43,554 nucleotides of DNA from contig NZ_MKVJ01000003.1 of NCBI RefSeq assembly GCF_001898805.1, positions 151,807 through 195,360 on the forward strand, in the 5' to 3' direction. The notes under the pieces were generated by a model, which was given only the letters and a program-made list of their open reading frames with translations, was not told where the DNA came from and did not search any database. Below are positions 1 to 7,605 of this stretch, one piece after another (positions within the stretch are counted from its first letter, which is position 1; every line of letters begins with the position of its first letter). Made by a program: the position numbers and the translations under genes. Origin of the DNA: Leifsonia sp. 71-9 (lineage in GTDB: Bacteria > Actinomycetota > Actinomycetes > Actinomycetales > Microbacteriaceae).

Positions 1-1
1 C

Positions 2-829
2 GTGCGCGGGATGGTCGCGCTCGGCGCCGTGCTGCTCATCGCCTTCGCCGCCAACATGCTCCTGATCAGCCACCTGCACCACCTGATCGGCCAGCAGATC
101 GCCGGCGACACCTTCCGCGAGCAGCTCGCCGCGGCGACCGCGCCGGTCAGCGAGGGCACGACCGACGACGTGCTCGTCGCCGACGGCGCCCCCGTCGCGA
201 AGGTCTCCATCCCCTCCATCGGAGTGTCGGAGTACGTGCTCGAGGGCTCGTCGTCCGGCGTGACCGCGGACGGCCCGGGCCACCGGCGCGATACCGTGCT
301 ACCCGGTCAGCCGGGCACGAGCGTGATCCTCGGCCGGGCCGCGGCCTACGGCGGCCCGTTCTCGCGCATCCAGGAGCTCGCCCCCGGCGCGACGATCAAC
401 GTCGTCACCGGTCAGGGCAAGAGCGTCTACCGGGTGATCGGCGTCCGCTACGCCGGCGACCCCGACCTGCCGGCGCTGCGCGGCACCCAGGGCCGGATGA
501 CCCTGGAGACGGCCCGCGGCCTCCCGTACGTGCCGGCCGGTGTCGTGCGCGTGGATGCGGAGCTCGTCACCCCGGTCAAGGACCGCGGTCTGCGCCAGAC
601 CACCGCCAACACCCTCCCGCTCGCCGACCGCGAGCTCGCCAGCGACCCGAGCACGGCGTGGCTGCTCGTGTTCGCGCTGCAGGCGCTCGTCGCCGCGCTG
701 CTCATCGGCACGCGCGCCCTCGACCGGTTCGGCGCCCAGCGCACCTGGATCGTCTTCGCCCCCATCCTGGTCGCGGCGGGCGTCATCGCCGCCGATCAGG
801 TCTCCCGTCTCCTGCCCAACCTGCTCTGA
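2..829 (+). CDS. Sortase-fold membrane protein without catalytic His/Cys (5' end may lie outside the window)
   Basis: From the GTG at base 2 the protein has 275 residues; the true start may be upstream of the window. A hydrophobic segment lies at residues 5-24, a sortase-like beta-barrel at about 65-190, and two further membrane helices at about 219-237 and 248-266. The class E-like landmarks are recognisable: [11 protein letters not shown], then [11 protein letters not shown], then RMTLET. Active sortases have His in the G-H-R block and Cys in the TLTTC block. Here these positions are Arg112 (GRAAAYGG) and Ala171 (LETARG). The third catalytic residue, Arg, may survive as Arg183. So the fold is kept but transpeptidation should be impossible. 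The stop lies 10 bp before pstB, so the two genes are probably one operon. A structural or regulatory role at the phosphate transporter is inference. Confidence 0.8.
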   Translation: MRGMVALGAVLLIAFAANMLLISHLHHLIGQQIAGDTFREQLAAATAPVSEGTTDDVLVADGAPVAKVSIPSIGVSEYVLEGSSSGVTADGPGHRRDTVLPGQPGTSVILGRAAAYGGPFSRIQELAPGATINVVTGQGKSVYRVIGVRYAGDPDLPALRGTQGRMTLETARGLPYVPAGVVRVDAELVTPVKDRGLRQTTANTLPLADRELASDPSTAWLLVFALQALVAALLIGTRALDRFGAQRTWIVFAPILVAAGVIAADQVSRLLPNLL

Positions 830-839
830 GAGAGAACCC

Positions 840-1721
840 ATGTCCGAGCTCTTCGCCCCCCTCGACCGCACGGCCGTCCTCCCCGCGCCCGGCGGCTTCC
901 CGGACCAGACCAGCCCGCTGCCGCTGCTCGCGCCGCTCCCCGGCGAGCTCGCCGCCCTCGAAGCGCGCGGCATCACCGCCTGGTTCGGCGACCACCAGGT
1001 GCTCGACCGCGTCTCCCTGACGATGGAGGCCGGCGAGATCACGGCGCTCATCGGGCCGTCCGGCTGCGGCAAGTCCACCTTCCTGCGCATCCTGAACCGC
1101 ATGCACGAGCTCATCCCGAGCGCCTCGCTGGCGGGGGAGGTGCTGCTCGACGGCGACGACATCTACGACCCGCGCAAGCGCCTCGTCGACGCCCGCAAGT
1201 CGATCGGGATGGTGTTCCAGAAGCCCAACCCCTTCCCCGCCATGTCGATCTACGACAACGTCGTCGCCGGGCTCAAGCTGACCGGCACCCGCGCGAGCCG
1301 CGACGAGAAGGACGAGCTGGTCGAGTCCTGCCTCACGAAGGCGGGCCTCTGGAAGGAGGTCAAGGACCGGCTCCGCTCGCCCGGCGGCGGCCTCTCCGGC
1401 GGCCAGCAGCAGCGCCTGTGCATCGCGCGCTCGCTCGCGGTCAAGCCGCGCGTGCTGCTGATGGACGAGCCGTGCTCGGCGCTCGACCCGACCTCCACCC
1501 GCGTCATCGAGGAGACCATGCTGGAGCTCGTCTCCGAGGTCACCATCGTCATCGTCACGCACAACATGCAGCAGGCCCAGCGGGTCTCCAGCAGCTGCGC
1601 GTTCTTCCTCGCCGCGGGCGGCAAGCCCGGCGCGATCGTCGAGCACGGCGACACCGAGGCGATGTTCTCGAATCCGCTCGACCCCCGCACGTTCGACTAC
1701 GTCAACGGCCGCTTCGGATGA
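840..1721 (+). CDS. pstB: Phosphate ABC transporter ATP-binding protein PstB
   Basis: The 293-residue ATPase powers high-affinity phosphate import with the PstS/PstC/PstA partners, which are presumably encoded upstream of the window. Walker A is GPSGCGKST, the signature is LSGGQQQR, Walker B is VLLMDEP followed by CSALDP, and the switch His is in VTHNMQQA. The C terminus DYVNGRFG is typical of PstB. The protein has about 45 more N-terminal residues (Pro/Leu-rich) than the usual 250-260-residue PstB. The ATG at 840 follows the purine-rich stretch GAGAGAAC. The gap to the preceding sortase-like gene is 10 bp. Family assignment is firm; the symbol rests on the C-terminal and phosphate-type ATPase features. 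Confidence 0.88.
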   Translation: MSELFAPLDRTAVLPAPGGFPDQTSPLPLLAPLPGELAALEARGITAWFGDHQVLDRVSLTMEAGEITALIGPSGCGKSTFLRILNRMHELIPSASLAGEVLLDGDDIYDPRKRLVDARKSIGMVFQKPNPFPAMSIYDNVVAGLKLTGTRASRDEKDELVESCLTKAGLWKEVKDRLRSPGGGLSGGQQQRLCIARSLAVKPRVLLMDEPCSALDPTSTRVIEETMLELVSEVTIVIVTHNMQQAQRVSSSCAFFLAAGGKPGAIVEHGDTEAMFSNPLDPRTFDYVNGRFG

Positions 1722-1797
1722 GCGACCTCTCATCCCGCGGATACACTTCTGGATCGAAAACGGGTGCAAATCACGCGTTTCGTGCGATCCTGGGGAT

Positions 1798-2121
1798 ATG
1801 AAGGATTCTCAAGGTAGCGAGGCGGCCCAGCCGGCCTCCGCGCACGGCCCCGGTCGCGCGCCTGCAGGAATCCCGCTGACGTTCCGCCTCGGCGAGCGGG
1901 AGTACGCGGCTCTGGTTCGCATCGCTCGCCACCGGGACACGACGGCGGCCGGCCTCGTCGAGCAGCTGGTGCTGCACGCGCTCAGCAAGACCGACGTCCC
2001 GCCGCCCGCCGAGTCGCATCCCGCCCGCAAGCACACCACGTACGAGGAGGCGACGGCCGGCTTCCGCCAGGACGCCACCCTCCACGCCGCGCCCGAGCCC
2101 GAGCCTGAGCCGTCGGCCTGA
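1798..2121 (+). CDS. Small protein with a possible ribbon-helix-helix-like core
   Basis: 107 residues. The central part (about 26-62) reads as a beta strand LTFRLGEREY followed by two helices with regular hydrophobic spacing, which could be a ribbon-helix-helix DNA-binding fold. The ends are Ala/Pro-rich, and the C terminus is a run of alternating Pro and Glu. The ATG at 1798 is preceded by GGGGAT. No family is recognised with certainty. The 3' end lies inside a 13-bp tandem repeat, so its last residues are probably a product of repeat expansion. It stands alone between pstB and the DUF6328 gene. Confidence 0.6.
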   Translation: MKDSQGSEAAQPASAHGPGRAPAGIPLTFRLGEREYAALVRIARHRDTTAAGLVEQLVLHALSKTDVPPPAESHPARKHTTYEEATAGFRQDATLHAAPEPEPEPSA

Positions 2122-2143
2122 GCCGTCGGCCTGAGCCGTCGGC
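2105..2143 (+). repeat. 13-bp tandem repeat spanning a stop codon
   Basis: Three perfect units of CTGAGCCGTCGGC run through and past the stop codon of the small gene ending at 2121; the TGA lies in unit two. Because 13 is not a multiple of three, adding or losing a unit would change the C terminus. Confidence 0.9.
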
Positions 2144-2214
2144 TCGACCCGCGGCCGGAGCCCGTCCACGGCTCCGCCCTTGACCGGCGACCGCAACGCA
2201 CCGATGCTCGTCTC

Positions 2215-2742
2215 ATGGACGAACCCCGTGCGGCGGACGCCCCCGACGCGGATCCCGGCGACGGCCGGCCCGAGACCGCGAGCCAGCGCGCCGACCGCAA
2301 CTGGAACGAGCTGCTGCAGGAGTTCCGCGTCTTCCAGACCGGCACGCAGATCGTCGCCGCCTTCCTGCTCACCCTGCCCTTCCAGCAGCGCTTCACGGAA
2401 CTGCCGGCGTTCGACGTCGGCGTCTACCTCGTGCTCGTCCTGCTCGCTGTGGCCATCACGCTGCTGGCCCTCGCACCGGTCGCCCTGCACCGCCTCCTCT
2501 TCCACCACCGGCTGAAGGAGGAGCTCGTCGCCTACGGCAGCCGGCTGCTGATCGTCTGCCTCGCGGCGGCATCCCTGCTCTTCACCGGCATCGTGATGTT
2601 CATCGTCGACTTCCTCCTCACGCCCGGCGCCGGCCTCGTCGCCGCGGCGGCGGTGTTCCTGGTCGTCGTCGTGCTGTGGATCGTGGTGCCGCTCGTCATC
2701 CGTCGGCGCGCGCTCCATACGCTTCGCTCTGGCGCCGCATGA
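2215..2742 (+). CDS. DUF6328-type four-helix membrane protein
   Basis: 175 residues. A charged N-terminal tail of about 35 residues leads into the motif ELLQEFRVFQTGTQI and a first membrane helix ending TLPFQQRF, which is the hallmark of the DUF6328 family. Three more hydrophobic segments follow at about 70-92, 103-125 and 135-158. The family has no established function. The 3' end overlaps the convergent hexapeptide-repeat gene by 47 bp. Confidence 0.75.
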   Translation: MDEPRAADAPDADPGDGRPETASQRADRNWNELLQEFRVFQTGTQIVAAFLLTLPFQQRFTELPAFDVGVYLVLVLLAVAITLLALAPVALHRLLFHHRLKEELVAYGSRLLIVCLAAASLLFTGIVMFIVDFLLTPGAGLVAAAAVFLVVVVLWIVVPLVIRRRALHTLRSGAA

Positions 2743-3262
2743 TCTCGCGCATCGACGTGCCGCGCGGCACCCCGTACATCAGGCCAGGGAAGTCGAGGGT
2801 GCTCTGCACCTCCCACAGCTCGTCGTGGCGGTCGGGCGAGAAGAGCTGAGCCGGGCTCCCGGCGGCGATCCAGCCGATCGGGACGACCGAGTCCGGCGGC
2901 AGAGTGGATCCCGCGTGGAGCACCGCGTGGATGCGCAGCTCCGAGCGCGCCCCGACCACCGCGCCCGCGAAGACGCATGACCCCGTCGCGATGAAGACCT
3001 CCTCCTCGATGCGCGCACCCGTGATGTTGGTGTGCGGCCCGACCAGCACGGCGTCGCCGATGACGACCGGATGGCCCGCCCGCCCGCGCAGCACCGCGTG
3101 CTCCATCACGAGCGAGTCCTCGCCGATCGTGACGGGGCCGCGCGTCCCGTCGACGACCGCCCCCGCGAGCACGCGGGCGCCGGGACCGAGGGTGACGTCC
3201 CCGCTCAGCGTCGCGGACGCGGCGACCGAGGCGGACGGGTGGATGACCAGGCCGGATGACAT
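2696..3262 (-). CDS. Left-handed beta-helix protein, gamma-carbonic-anhydrase/acetyltransferase-like
   Basis: 188 residues built largely of hexapeptide repeats (for example VTLGPGARVLAGAVV, VTIGEDSLVMEHAVLRG, VVIGDAVLVGPHTNITG), the parallel beta-helix of gamma carbonic anhydrases and acyltransferases. A candidate metal-binding His lies in PHTNI and another in ELRIHAVLHAG. The full set of carbonic anhydrase ligands cannot be confirmed by eye. The ATG at 3262 lies 4 bp past the stop of the methyltransferase gene on the same strand, so the two are co-transcribed and probably translationally coupled. The substrate is unknown. Confidence 0.8.
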   Translation of the reverse strand: MSSGLVIHPSASVAASATLSGDVTLGPGARVLAGAVVDGTRGPVTIGEDSLVMEHAVLRGRAGHPVVIGDAVLVGPHTNITGARIEEEVFIATGSCVFAGAVVGARSELRIHAVLHAGSTLPPDSVVPIGWIAAGSPAQLFSPDRHDELWEVQSTLDFPGLMYGVPRGTSMREIMRRQSEAYGARADG

Positions 3263-3266
3263 GGGG

Positions 3267-4154
3267 TCAGTGTAGGGGCGCGCGACCCTCCGCCGCGGCT
3301 CCTTCGTGGTCGCCTCGGCCCGGGACCAGCTCGGCGATCAAGAGGTCGTCCGCCCCGTCCGTCCACCGCTCATGGCGCGCGACGCGCAGACCCACCCGCG
3401 CGAACGTCTCGTCCAGCGCCTCCGGACTGCGGAACGGCTCGTGGTGCAGCATCGCCGCCGGCGGCGCCGCCCGATGCCGGCTGGGATCGAACGCGACGAA
3501 CGTCGCCGTCACCACCCGCCCTCCCGGCCGCAGCACGCGCGCCCACTCGCGGATCGCACCCGGCACGTCCGTGAACAGCTGCAGCCCCGTCACACACGTG
3601 ACGAGGTCCACGCAATCGTCCGGCAGCGGGAGGGAGGCGGCATCCGCCTCGATCAACTCGGCCTCCGGCAGGTGGGTGCGCGCCACCTCCAACATCCGCG
3701 GCGCCAGGTCGACGCCGATCATGCGTCCGGTGGGGGTGTGGTTGCCGGGCCGGCGGGGGACGCTGCGCTGGTCGCGCTGGTCGCGCTGGTCGCGCTGGTC
3801 GCGCTGGTCGCGCTGGTCGCGCTGGCTGTGCTGGCCGGGCTGACTGTGCTGGCTGTGCTGGCCGGGCTGACTGTGCTGGCTCGGTTCGCTGCGGTGGCCT
3901 GGCCCGCCACCCTCGCTGGGCTCGACGCGCTCGCTGCGCTCGCGCAGGGCCCGCAGCACGAGCCCGGTGCCGGTGGCCACATCGAGCACGTCCCCGGGCG
4001 CACCCGCCTCCAGCACGAACCCGGCGACCGCATCCGCCAGTCCCCGATGCATCGCGCTCTCGTCATACGTCGGCGCCCGATCGTCGAACCGCCGCCGCAC
4101 CTCGGCGCGCGCCTCCTCGGCGGTGGGGATCTGGTGGTCGTCGGTCGCGCTCAC
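3267..4154 (-). CDS. SAM-dependent methyltransferase interrupted by a low-complexity insert
   Basis: 295 residues from a GTG start. Residues 20-70 carry the class I entry (FDDRAPTYDES, then VLDVATGTGLVLRAL, the SAM-binding glycine loop). The next core strand and acidic residue (MIGVDLAPRMLEVA) come only at residue 145. Between them sit about 70 residues of Gln/His/Ser/Pro/Gly and then six RDQ triplets, where the family normally has a short loop. Downstream are the usual ADAASLPLPDD, WARVLRPGGRV and C-terminal strands, so the rest of the Methyltransf_11-type fold is intact. The insert can be an exposed loop between strand 1 and strand 2 that leaves the enzyme active. The substrate is unknown. 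Confidence 0.82.
   Translation of the reverse strand: MSATDDHQIPTAEEARAEVRRRFDDRAPTYDESAMHRGLADAVAGFVLEAGAPGDVLDVATGTGLVLRALRERSERVEPSEGGGPGHRSEPSQHSQPGQHSQHSQPGQHSQRDQRDQRDQRDQRDQRDQRSVPRRPGNHTPTGRMIGVDLAPRMLEVARTHLPEAELIEADAASLPLPDDCVDLVTCVTGLQLFTDVPGAIREWARVLRPGGRVVTATFVAFDPSRHRAAPPAAMLHHEPFRSPEALDETFARVGLRVARHERWTDGADDLLIAELVPGRGDHEGAAAEGRAPLH
3771..3878 (-). repeat. In-frame 9-bp minisatellite inside the methyltransferase gene
   Basis: On the plus strand GTCGCGCTG is repeated six times without change (3771-3824). Six diverged 9-mers follow, arranged as two copies of a 27-bp trio (GCTGTGCTG, GCCGGGCTG, ACTGTGCTG; 3825-3878). All units keep the reading frame and encode RDQ repeats and His/Ser/Pro/Gly/Gln repeats. 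Confidence 0.95.
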
Positions 4155-4951
4155 GCGCCCAGGCTACTCGCGCCGTCCCGGCCGGTCGCCCGTCCAGCCG
4201 GTCACCCGCCCGTCCAGCCGATCCCCCGCCCGCTCGCTCGCTCGCTGCCCGTCCGCCTTCACGCACTCGCCGCCTGTTCGCTGCCTGCTCGACCGCCGGC
4301 TGCCGGCACCGGCCACCTGCCCTGCCGCCCGCCAACCCGGCACCCGCCGTCTACCCGTCTCCATCGCCGACAACGGAGGATAACCACCCGCAAAGCGTCC
4401 CCGATCTCCTCCCTTCCCCGCACCCCACCGCCTCCCGCACCACGATCTCCTCCCCTCCCTACACCGCACCCACCCCCGCTCCCCGAATCCCCGGAACTCC
4501 GGTTCCCACCCCGCCACGCCGTCCGCCTCACCGTTCGAACGGCGGATCGCGCGGCGCGTCGCCCACGACTTCCGGAGTTACGCCGGTCCGGAAGCACCCC
4601 ACTTGACCCGCCCCGCGCCGACGCCCACAACCGCGGTGAGCACGACCGCACTTCGCGTTTCGACCGGTGAACCTCGTAGCTAGACTGCGTCGTCTACGCA
4701 AAACGTGCCTTCCGCTCACGCAATTCGGCCCGATCCCGGTGTTCCGGTCGCGACGATGCGCTTTGCTTGTCAGCAATCCGGCGTGCGAACGTCCGGATTG
4801 AGGGGAACACGGGGGAGCCCTGTGGCATCGAAGTGCATTCGAAATGCGAGCGAGGGAGACCACCTGGGGCGGTGGCTCGGTCGCAGCCACAGGGCTCGTG
4901 CCCGTTTTCTCCGAGGGGGGCTCCTGCCCGAGAGCCGGCGCTCGTCGTCCC
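4155..4951. other. Gene-free stretch of about 800 bp
   Basis: No open frame here has convincing codon use or a recognisable family. The stretch lies between the 3' end of the cupin gene and the 5' end of the methyltransferase gene, both on the minus strand, so it should hold the methyltransferase promoter. The first part is C-rich with short direct repeats (CGCCCGTCCAGCCG twice, and a CGCT run near 4231). The second part is less GC-rich and has a 7-bp hairpin AATCCGG/CCGGATT (4775-4781 with 4793-4799) and a wider 11-bp inverted repeat. Confidence 0.6.
4816..4896. repeat. Wide 11-bp inverted repeat
   Basis: AGCCCTGTGGC at 4816-4826 is answered by its exact complement GCCACAGGGCT at 4886-4896, with 59 bp between. 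Inside the loop is GCATT-CGA-AATGC. It could be a structured leader or a pair of protein sites. No known riboswitch consensus was recognised. Confidence 0.5.
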
Positions 4952-5991
4952 CTACCCCACCACCGGATCCCGCGGGTTCGCCCGCGCCACGATCAGCGGG
5001 TCGACCGGAGTGAACGGGAAGGCCGGCAGGTCCCGCTCGGGCACCTTGAAGGCCGCCGAGAGCACTTCGCGCGAGAAAGCGGAGGCTGTGGCGCGGTAGC
5101 CGACGTCGCCCGGGGTGGGCTGGTCGAAGAAGATGAGGAAGCGGATGCCCTCGTCGCCGAGCGCCTCGATGTGGTGGGGGTAGGCGCGGGGCACGAAGTA
5201 CGCCTCGCCGGGGTGCAGCTCGTAGGTGTCGAGGGAGCCGTCGGGGTCGAGCACGGTCATGCGGGCGTGGCCGCTCTGCACGTAGCCGAGCTCGCCGGTG
5301 ACGGGATGCCAGTGGGGCTCGCGCATCCCGTTGCCGCCGATCTCGAGCTCGTACATCGAGAGGTCGTCGAGCGCCGCCCAGAACTGTTTGCGGGCGAGAC
5401 GCGCCTGGCCCCACTCGTAGGAGAGTGGCGCGTGCTGGCCCTCCATGTCGAACAGGCGGGCGTTGGGGAGGCCGGCGGTGTCGGGGATGCGCGCCGGGCC
5501 GTCGCGGTGGACGATCTGCGAGGAGTGCTGCCGGTCGAAGGCGGCGAATGCGGAGGAGGGGAGGTCGTAGGTGTTGCCGAGCACGGCGTCCGACATTGCG
5601 CTGACGCTGTCCTGCAGCGAGAAGTGCTGCGGGCGGTCGGAGCGGAGCGCGGCGATGATCTCCGCCTCCCCGTCCCCGACGTTCTCGATGTGATAGACCG
5701 CGCCGGACTCGACGTGGTACATCTGGCCGGTCCGCACGACGAAGGTGGAGAAGGAGTCTCCGTCGCCGAGGGTGGAGACGAGCACGGTGCCCTTCACCAC
5801 GTAGGCGATCTGGTTGGCGTTGACGTTCCACTGCGGCTCCCGCAGCGCGCCGGGCGCCAGCGTGATCCGCTTGACCGAGAGTCCGGTCAGGATGGCAGCG
5901 AGCTCGACGTGACCTGCGTGATGCTGCCGAACTCGTTCTCGAAGACGCCCTCCCCGCCGATCAGCTGCGCGACGTGCCTGGACTCCGACAT
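4952..5991 (-). pseudogene. Bicupin (oxalate decarboxylase/quercetinase-like) gene with a 1-nt frameshift
   Basis: The natural start is the ATG at 5991 (MSESRHVAQLIGGEG). After about 33 residues, at TSSSLP near base 5895, the frame ends in TGA. The same protein continues in the next frame (ILTGLSVKRITLAPGALREP, then QWNVNANQIAYVVKG) down to the stop at 4952. One missing C (or G on the plus strand) explains everything; repaired, the product would be about 346 residues. The second cupin has metal ligands HWHPVTGELGYV and a later His in YPHHIEA. The first cupin lacks the HxH pair. A sequencing error is an equally good explanation. Inside the broken gene an ATG at 5800 could still give the last 282 residues. 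Confidence 0.8.
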
Positions 5992-6066
5992 TGCGACCCT
6001 TTGTCTCCCGGGCGCCCCGGGTTTCCCGATGCGGTGCGTACGGTCAGGAGCGTAGGCCAGAGCGCG

Positions 6067-6125
6067 CACATTTGGACCGAATGTGGAGAAAGGCGGCGGC
6101 AAACTCCACATTTGGACCAAATGTG
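6067..6125. repeat. Two copies of a 40-bp-period palindromic element
   Basis: CACATTTGG-A-CCGAATGTG (6067-6085, one mismatch) and CACATTTGG-A-CCAAATGTG (6107-6125, perfect) start exactly 40 bp apart. They lie in the divergent gap between the cupin pseudogene and the UBP zinc-finger gene. The core ACATTTGGNNCRAAT and the following GAAAG recur, inverted, in the array at 7391-7585. Confidence 0.9.
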
Positions 6126-6218
6126 CGGCACGCCGACTCTGCCGCGGGCGGCGCGACGCGAGTAGCTTCGGCAGCGCAGGGCGCCTCGAAGCGCCGCCAC
6201 CCGCTGGAGGAGGACCCC

Positions 6219-6572
6219 ATGACCGACACCCACCGTGGCGGCATCGACCCCGCCGTGCCGCCCTCAGGCCCCGGATGCGCGGAGTGCACGCGCGACGGGT
6301 CGTGGTGGTTCCACCTCCGTCGTTGCGCGGAGTGCGGGCACATCGGCTGCTGCGACCAATCGCTCGGCAAGCACGCGACCGCGCACGCGGAGGAGTCGGG
6401 GCACCGCGTCATCCAGAGCTTCGAACCGGGCGAGGACTGGTTCTGGGATTACGACACGGAGCAGTTCACGGGAGGTCCCGAGCTCGCCGCGCCGCACAGC
6501 CACCCGCTCGACCAGCCGACTCCCGGCCCGGCCGACCGCGTCCCCGCCGACTGGCAGCGCCTGCTCGCCTGA
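6219..6572 (+). CDS. UBP-type zinc-finger protein
   Basis: 117 residues. The zf-UBP pattern is complete: PGCAECT, then WWFHLRRCAECGHIGCCD, then SLGKHATAHAEESGH, supplying the Cys and His ligands. Aromatic residues follow (EDWFWDYD). In eukaryotes this finger binds the C terminus of ubiquitin; bacterial stand-alone versions have no established partner. The ATG at 6219 is preceded by GGAGGAGGACCCC, a strong ribosome-binding site. The last codons (RLLA) run into a 24-bp tandem repeat. Confidence 0.88.
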   Translation: MTDTHRGGIDPAVPPSGPGCAECTRDGSWWFHLRRCAECGHIGCCDQSLGKHATAHAEESGHRVIQSFEPGEDWFWDYDTEQFTGGPELAAPHSHPLDQPTPGPADRVPADWQRLLA

Positions 6573-6581
6573 CCGGCTGAA

Positions 6582-6688
6582 CGCCTGACCGGCGACTCGC
6601 CTGAGCGCCTGACCGGCGGCTCGCCTGAGCGCCTGACCGACGGCTCGCCTGAGCGCCTGACCGCCTGCTCGCCTGAGCGCCTGACCGT
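6582..6688 (+). repeat. 24-bp tandem repeat behind the UBP gene
   Basis: Four full units (6582, 6606, 6630, 6654) and a partial fifth share CGCCTGACCGNCNNCTCGCC and end in TGAG. The unit resembles the last codons and stop of the preceding gene (CGCCTGCTCGCCTGACCGG), so it looks like expansion of a gene end. Each unit carries in-frame TGA codons, so it is non-coding. Confidence 0.92.
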
Positions 6689-6762
6689 CGATTACGCACA
6701 ACTTCCGCGTACTCGGCGCTCCCGGCCCCACTTTCCGCGCACTCGGGACTGGGTCAGCCGGG

Positions 6763-7053
6763 TCAGCTGGGCTTGGTGGCGACGCCGTCCAGCCACAGGG
6801 TCTCCGACTCGTCGGAGTGGGTGCCGTCGGTGCCGACGTGCTTCGAGCCGATCTGCGGTCCCTTGGTGATCACGTGGACCAGCGCCATCCCGTGACCGCG
6901 GCCGAGGTCGTAGTCGTCGTTGAGCCAGGTGAGGATGTCGCCCGCCTTGGTGCCCGGGGCGTCGAGCCCGCGCTCGTGCGCCAACTCGATGAATTGCCGC
7001 GGGGTGAGCCCCGTCTTCGCCTCGATGTTGTCGAGATACGCCTGGAACGACAT
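6763..7053 (-). CDS. DUF4287 domain protein
   Basis: 96 residues. SFQAYLDNIEAKTGLTPRQF followed by IELAHERGL and a helix-turn-helix-like LTWLNDDYDLGRGHGMALVH is characteristic of DUF4287, a small alpha-helical family of unknown function common in actinobacteria. The ATG at 7053 is chosen over the ATG two codons upstream because it has GGGGGAGG six bases before it. The gene is divergent from a small zinc-ribbon gene, 81 bp away. Confidence 0.85.
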   Translation of the reverse strand: MSFQAYLDNIEAKTGLTPRQFIELAHERGLDAPGTKAGDILTWLNDDYDLGRGHGMALVHVITKGPQIGSKHVGTDGTHSDESETLWLDGVATKPS

Positions 7054-7134
7054 CGTCATCCTCCCCCGTCGTGGTCGCGTGTCGAGCATGCCCGACACCG
7101 GCCGGTCGCGGCAACGAAAACGGAGAAAATCCCG

Positions 7135-7374
7135 ATGGCGTCTTGCGCGAGGGGCTCCCGGGGGACGACAGTGGCACACATGCCTCCCGCACCGACATCC
7201 GACGGCATGCCCGCGAGCATGCCCCTCGTGGTGCCGTGCCCGCGCTGCGGCGGCCGCATCGTCGTGATCGGCCGCACCGTCGGCGGCACGCTCAAACTCA
7301 CCGCGGGCGGCTCGTGCACGGAGTGCGGCGGCGCGGTCTACTCCGCACTCGACGTCGAGAACGCCCGCCGCTAG
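7135..7374 (+). CDS. Small zinc-ribbon protein
   Basis: 79 residues from the ATG at 7135, which has GGAGA eight bases upstream; a start at the ATG of 7180 is also possible. The C-terminal half has two knuckles, CPRCGGRIVVIG and CTECGGAVYS, typical of a four-Cys zinc ribbon. The N-terminal part is low-complexity. Function is unknown. Confidence 0.55.
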   Translation: MASCARGSRGTTVAHMPPAPTSDGMPASMPLVVPCPRCGGRIVVIGRTVGGTLKLTAGGSCTECGGAVYSALDVENARR

Positions 7375-7390
7375 CCGCCCACGCCCGGCC

Positions 7391-7585
7391 ACGATTTGTG
7401 CCAAATGTCGCGAATTGCGTGCGCTTTCCCGCGATTTGTGACAAATGTCGCGAGGAAGCGCGCGCTACCCCGATTCGCGATTTGTGCCAAATGTCGCGAA
7501 TGGCGTGCGCTTTCCCGCGATTCGTGCCAAATGTCGGGAAAGTGGCGCGCTTTCCCGCGATTTGTGACGAATGTCGGGAAAGGGG
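7391..7585. repeat. Five-copy 40-bp palindromic repeat array
   Basis: Cores GATTTGTGCCAAATGTCG and variants begin at 7393, 7433, 7479, 7519 and 7559, giving a 40-bp period with one 46-bp step. ATTTGTGACAAAT (second copy) is a perfect palindrome, and flanking GCGA/TCGC arms extend it. The sequence between cores (GGGAAAGNGGCGCGC-type) is also conserved, so it is one 40-bp unit. It fills the gap between the zinc-ribbon gene and the 3' end of rimK. It has no CRISPR character because the spacers are alike. Confidence 0.93.
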
Positions 7586-7605
7586 CGCGAAGCGGCGCCG
7601 CGCCC

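Noticed and set aside
4816-4896. Cobalamin or SAM riboswitch
   Set aside because: No conserved box of those riboswitches was found, and the position before a methyltransferase is not enough.
4705-5099. Short plus-strand open frames in the gap behind the cupin gene
   Set aside because: Codon use is not gene-like, they run into the cupin gene and show no family.
7391-7585. CRISPR array
   Set aside because: The palindromic cores are followed by conserved, not variable, sequence, units vary in length and no cas gene is present.
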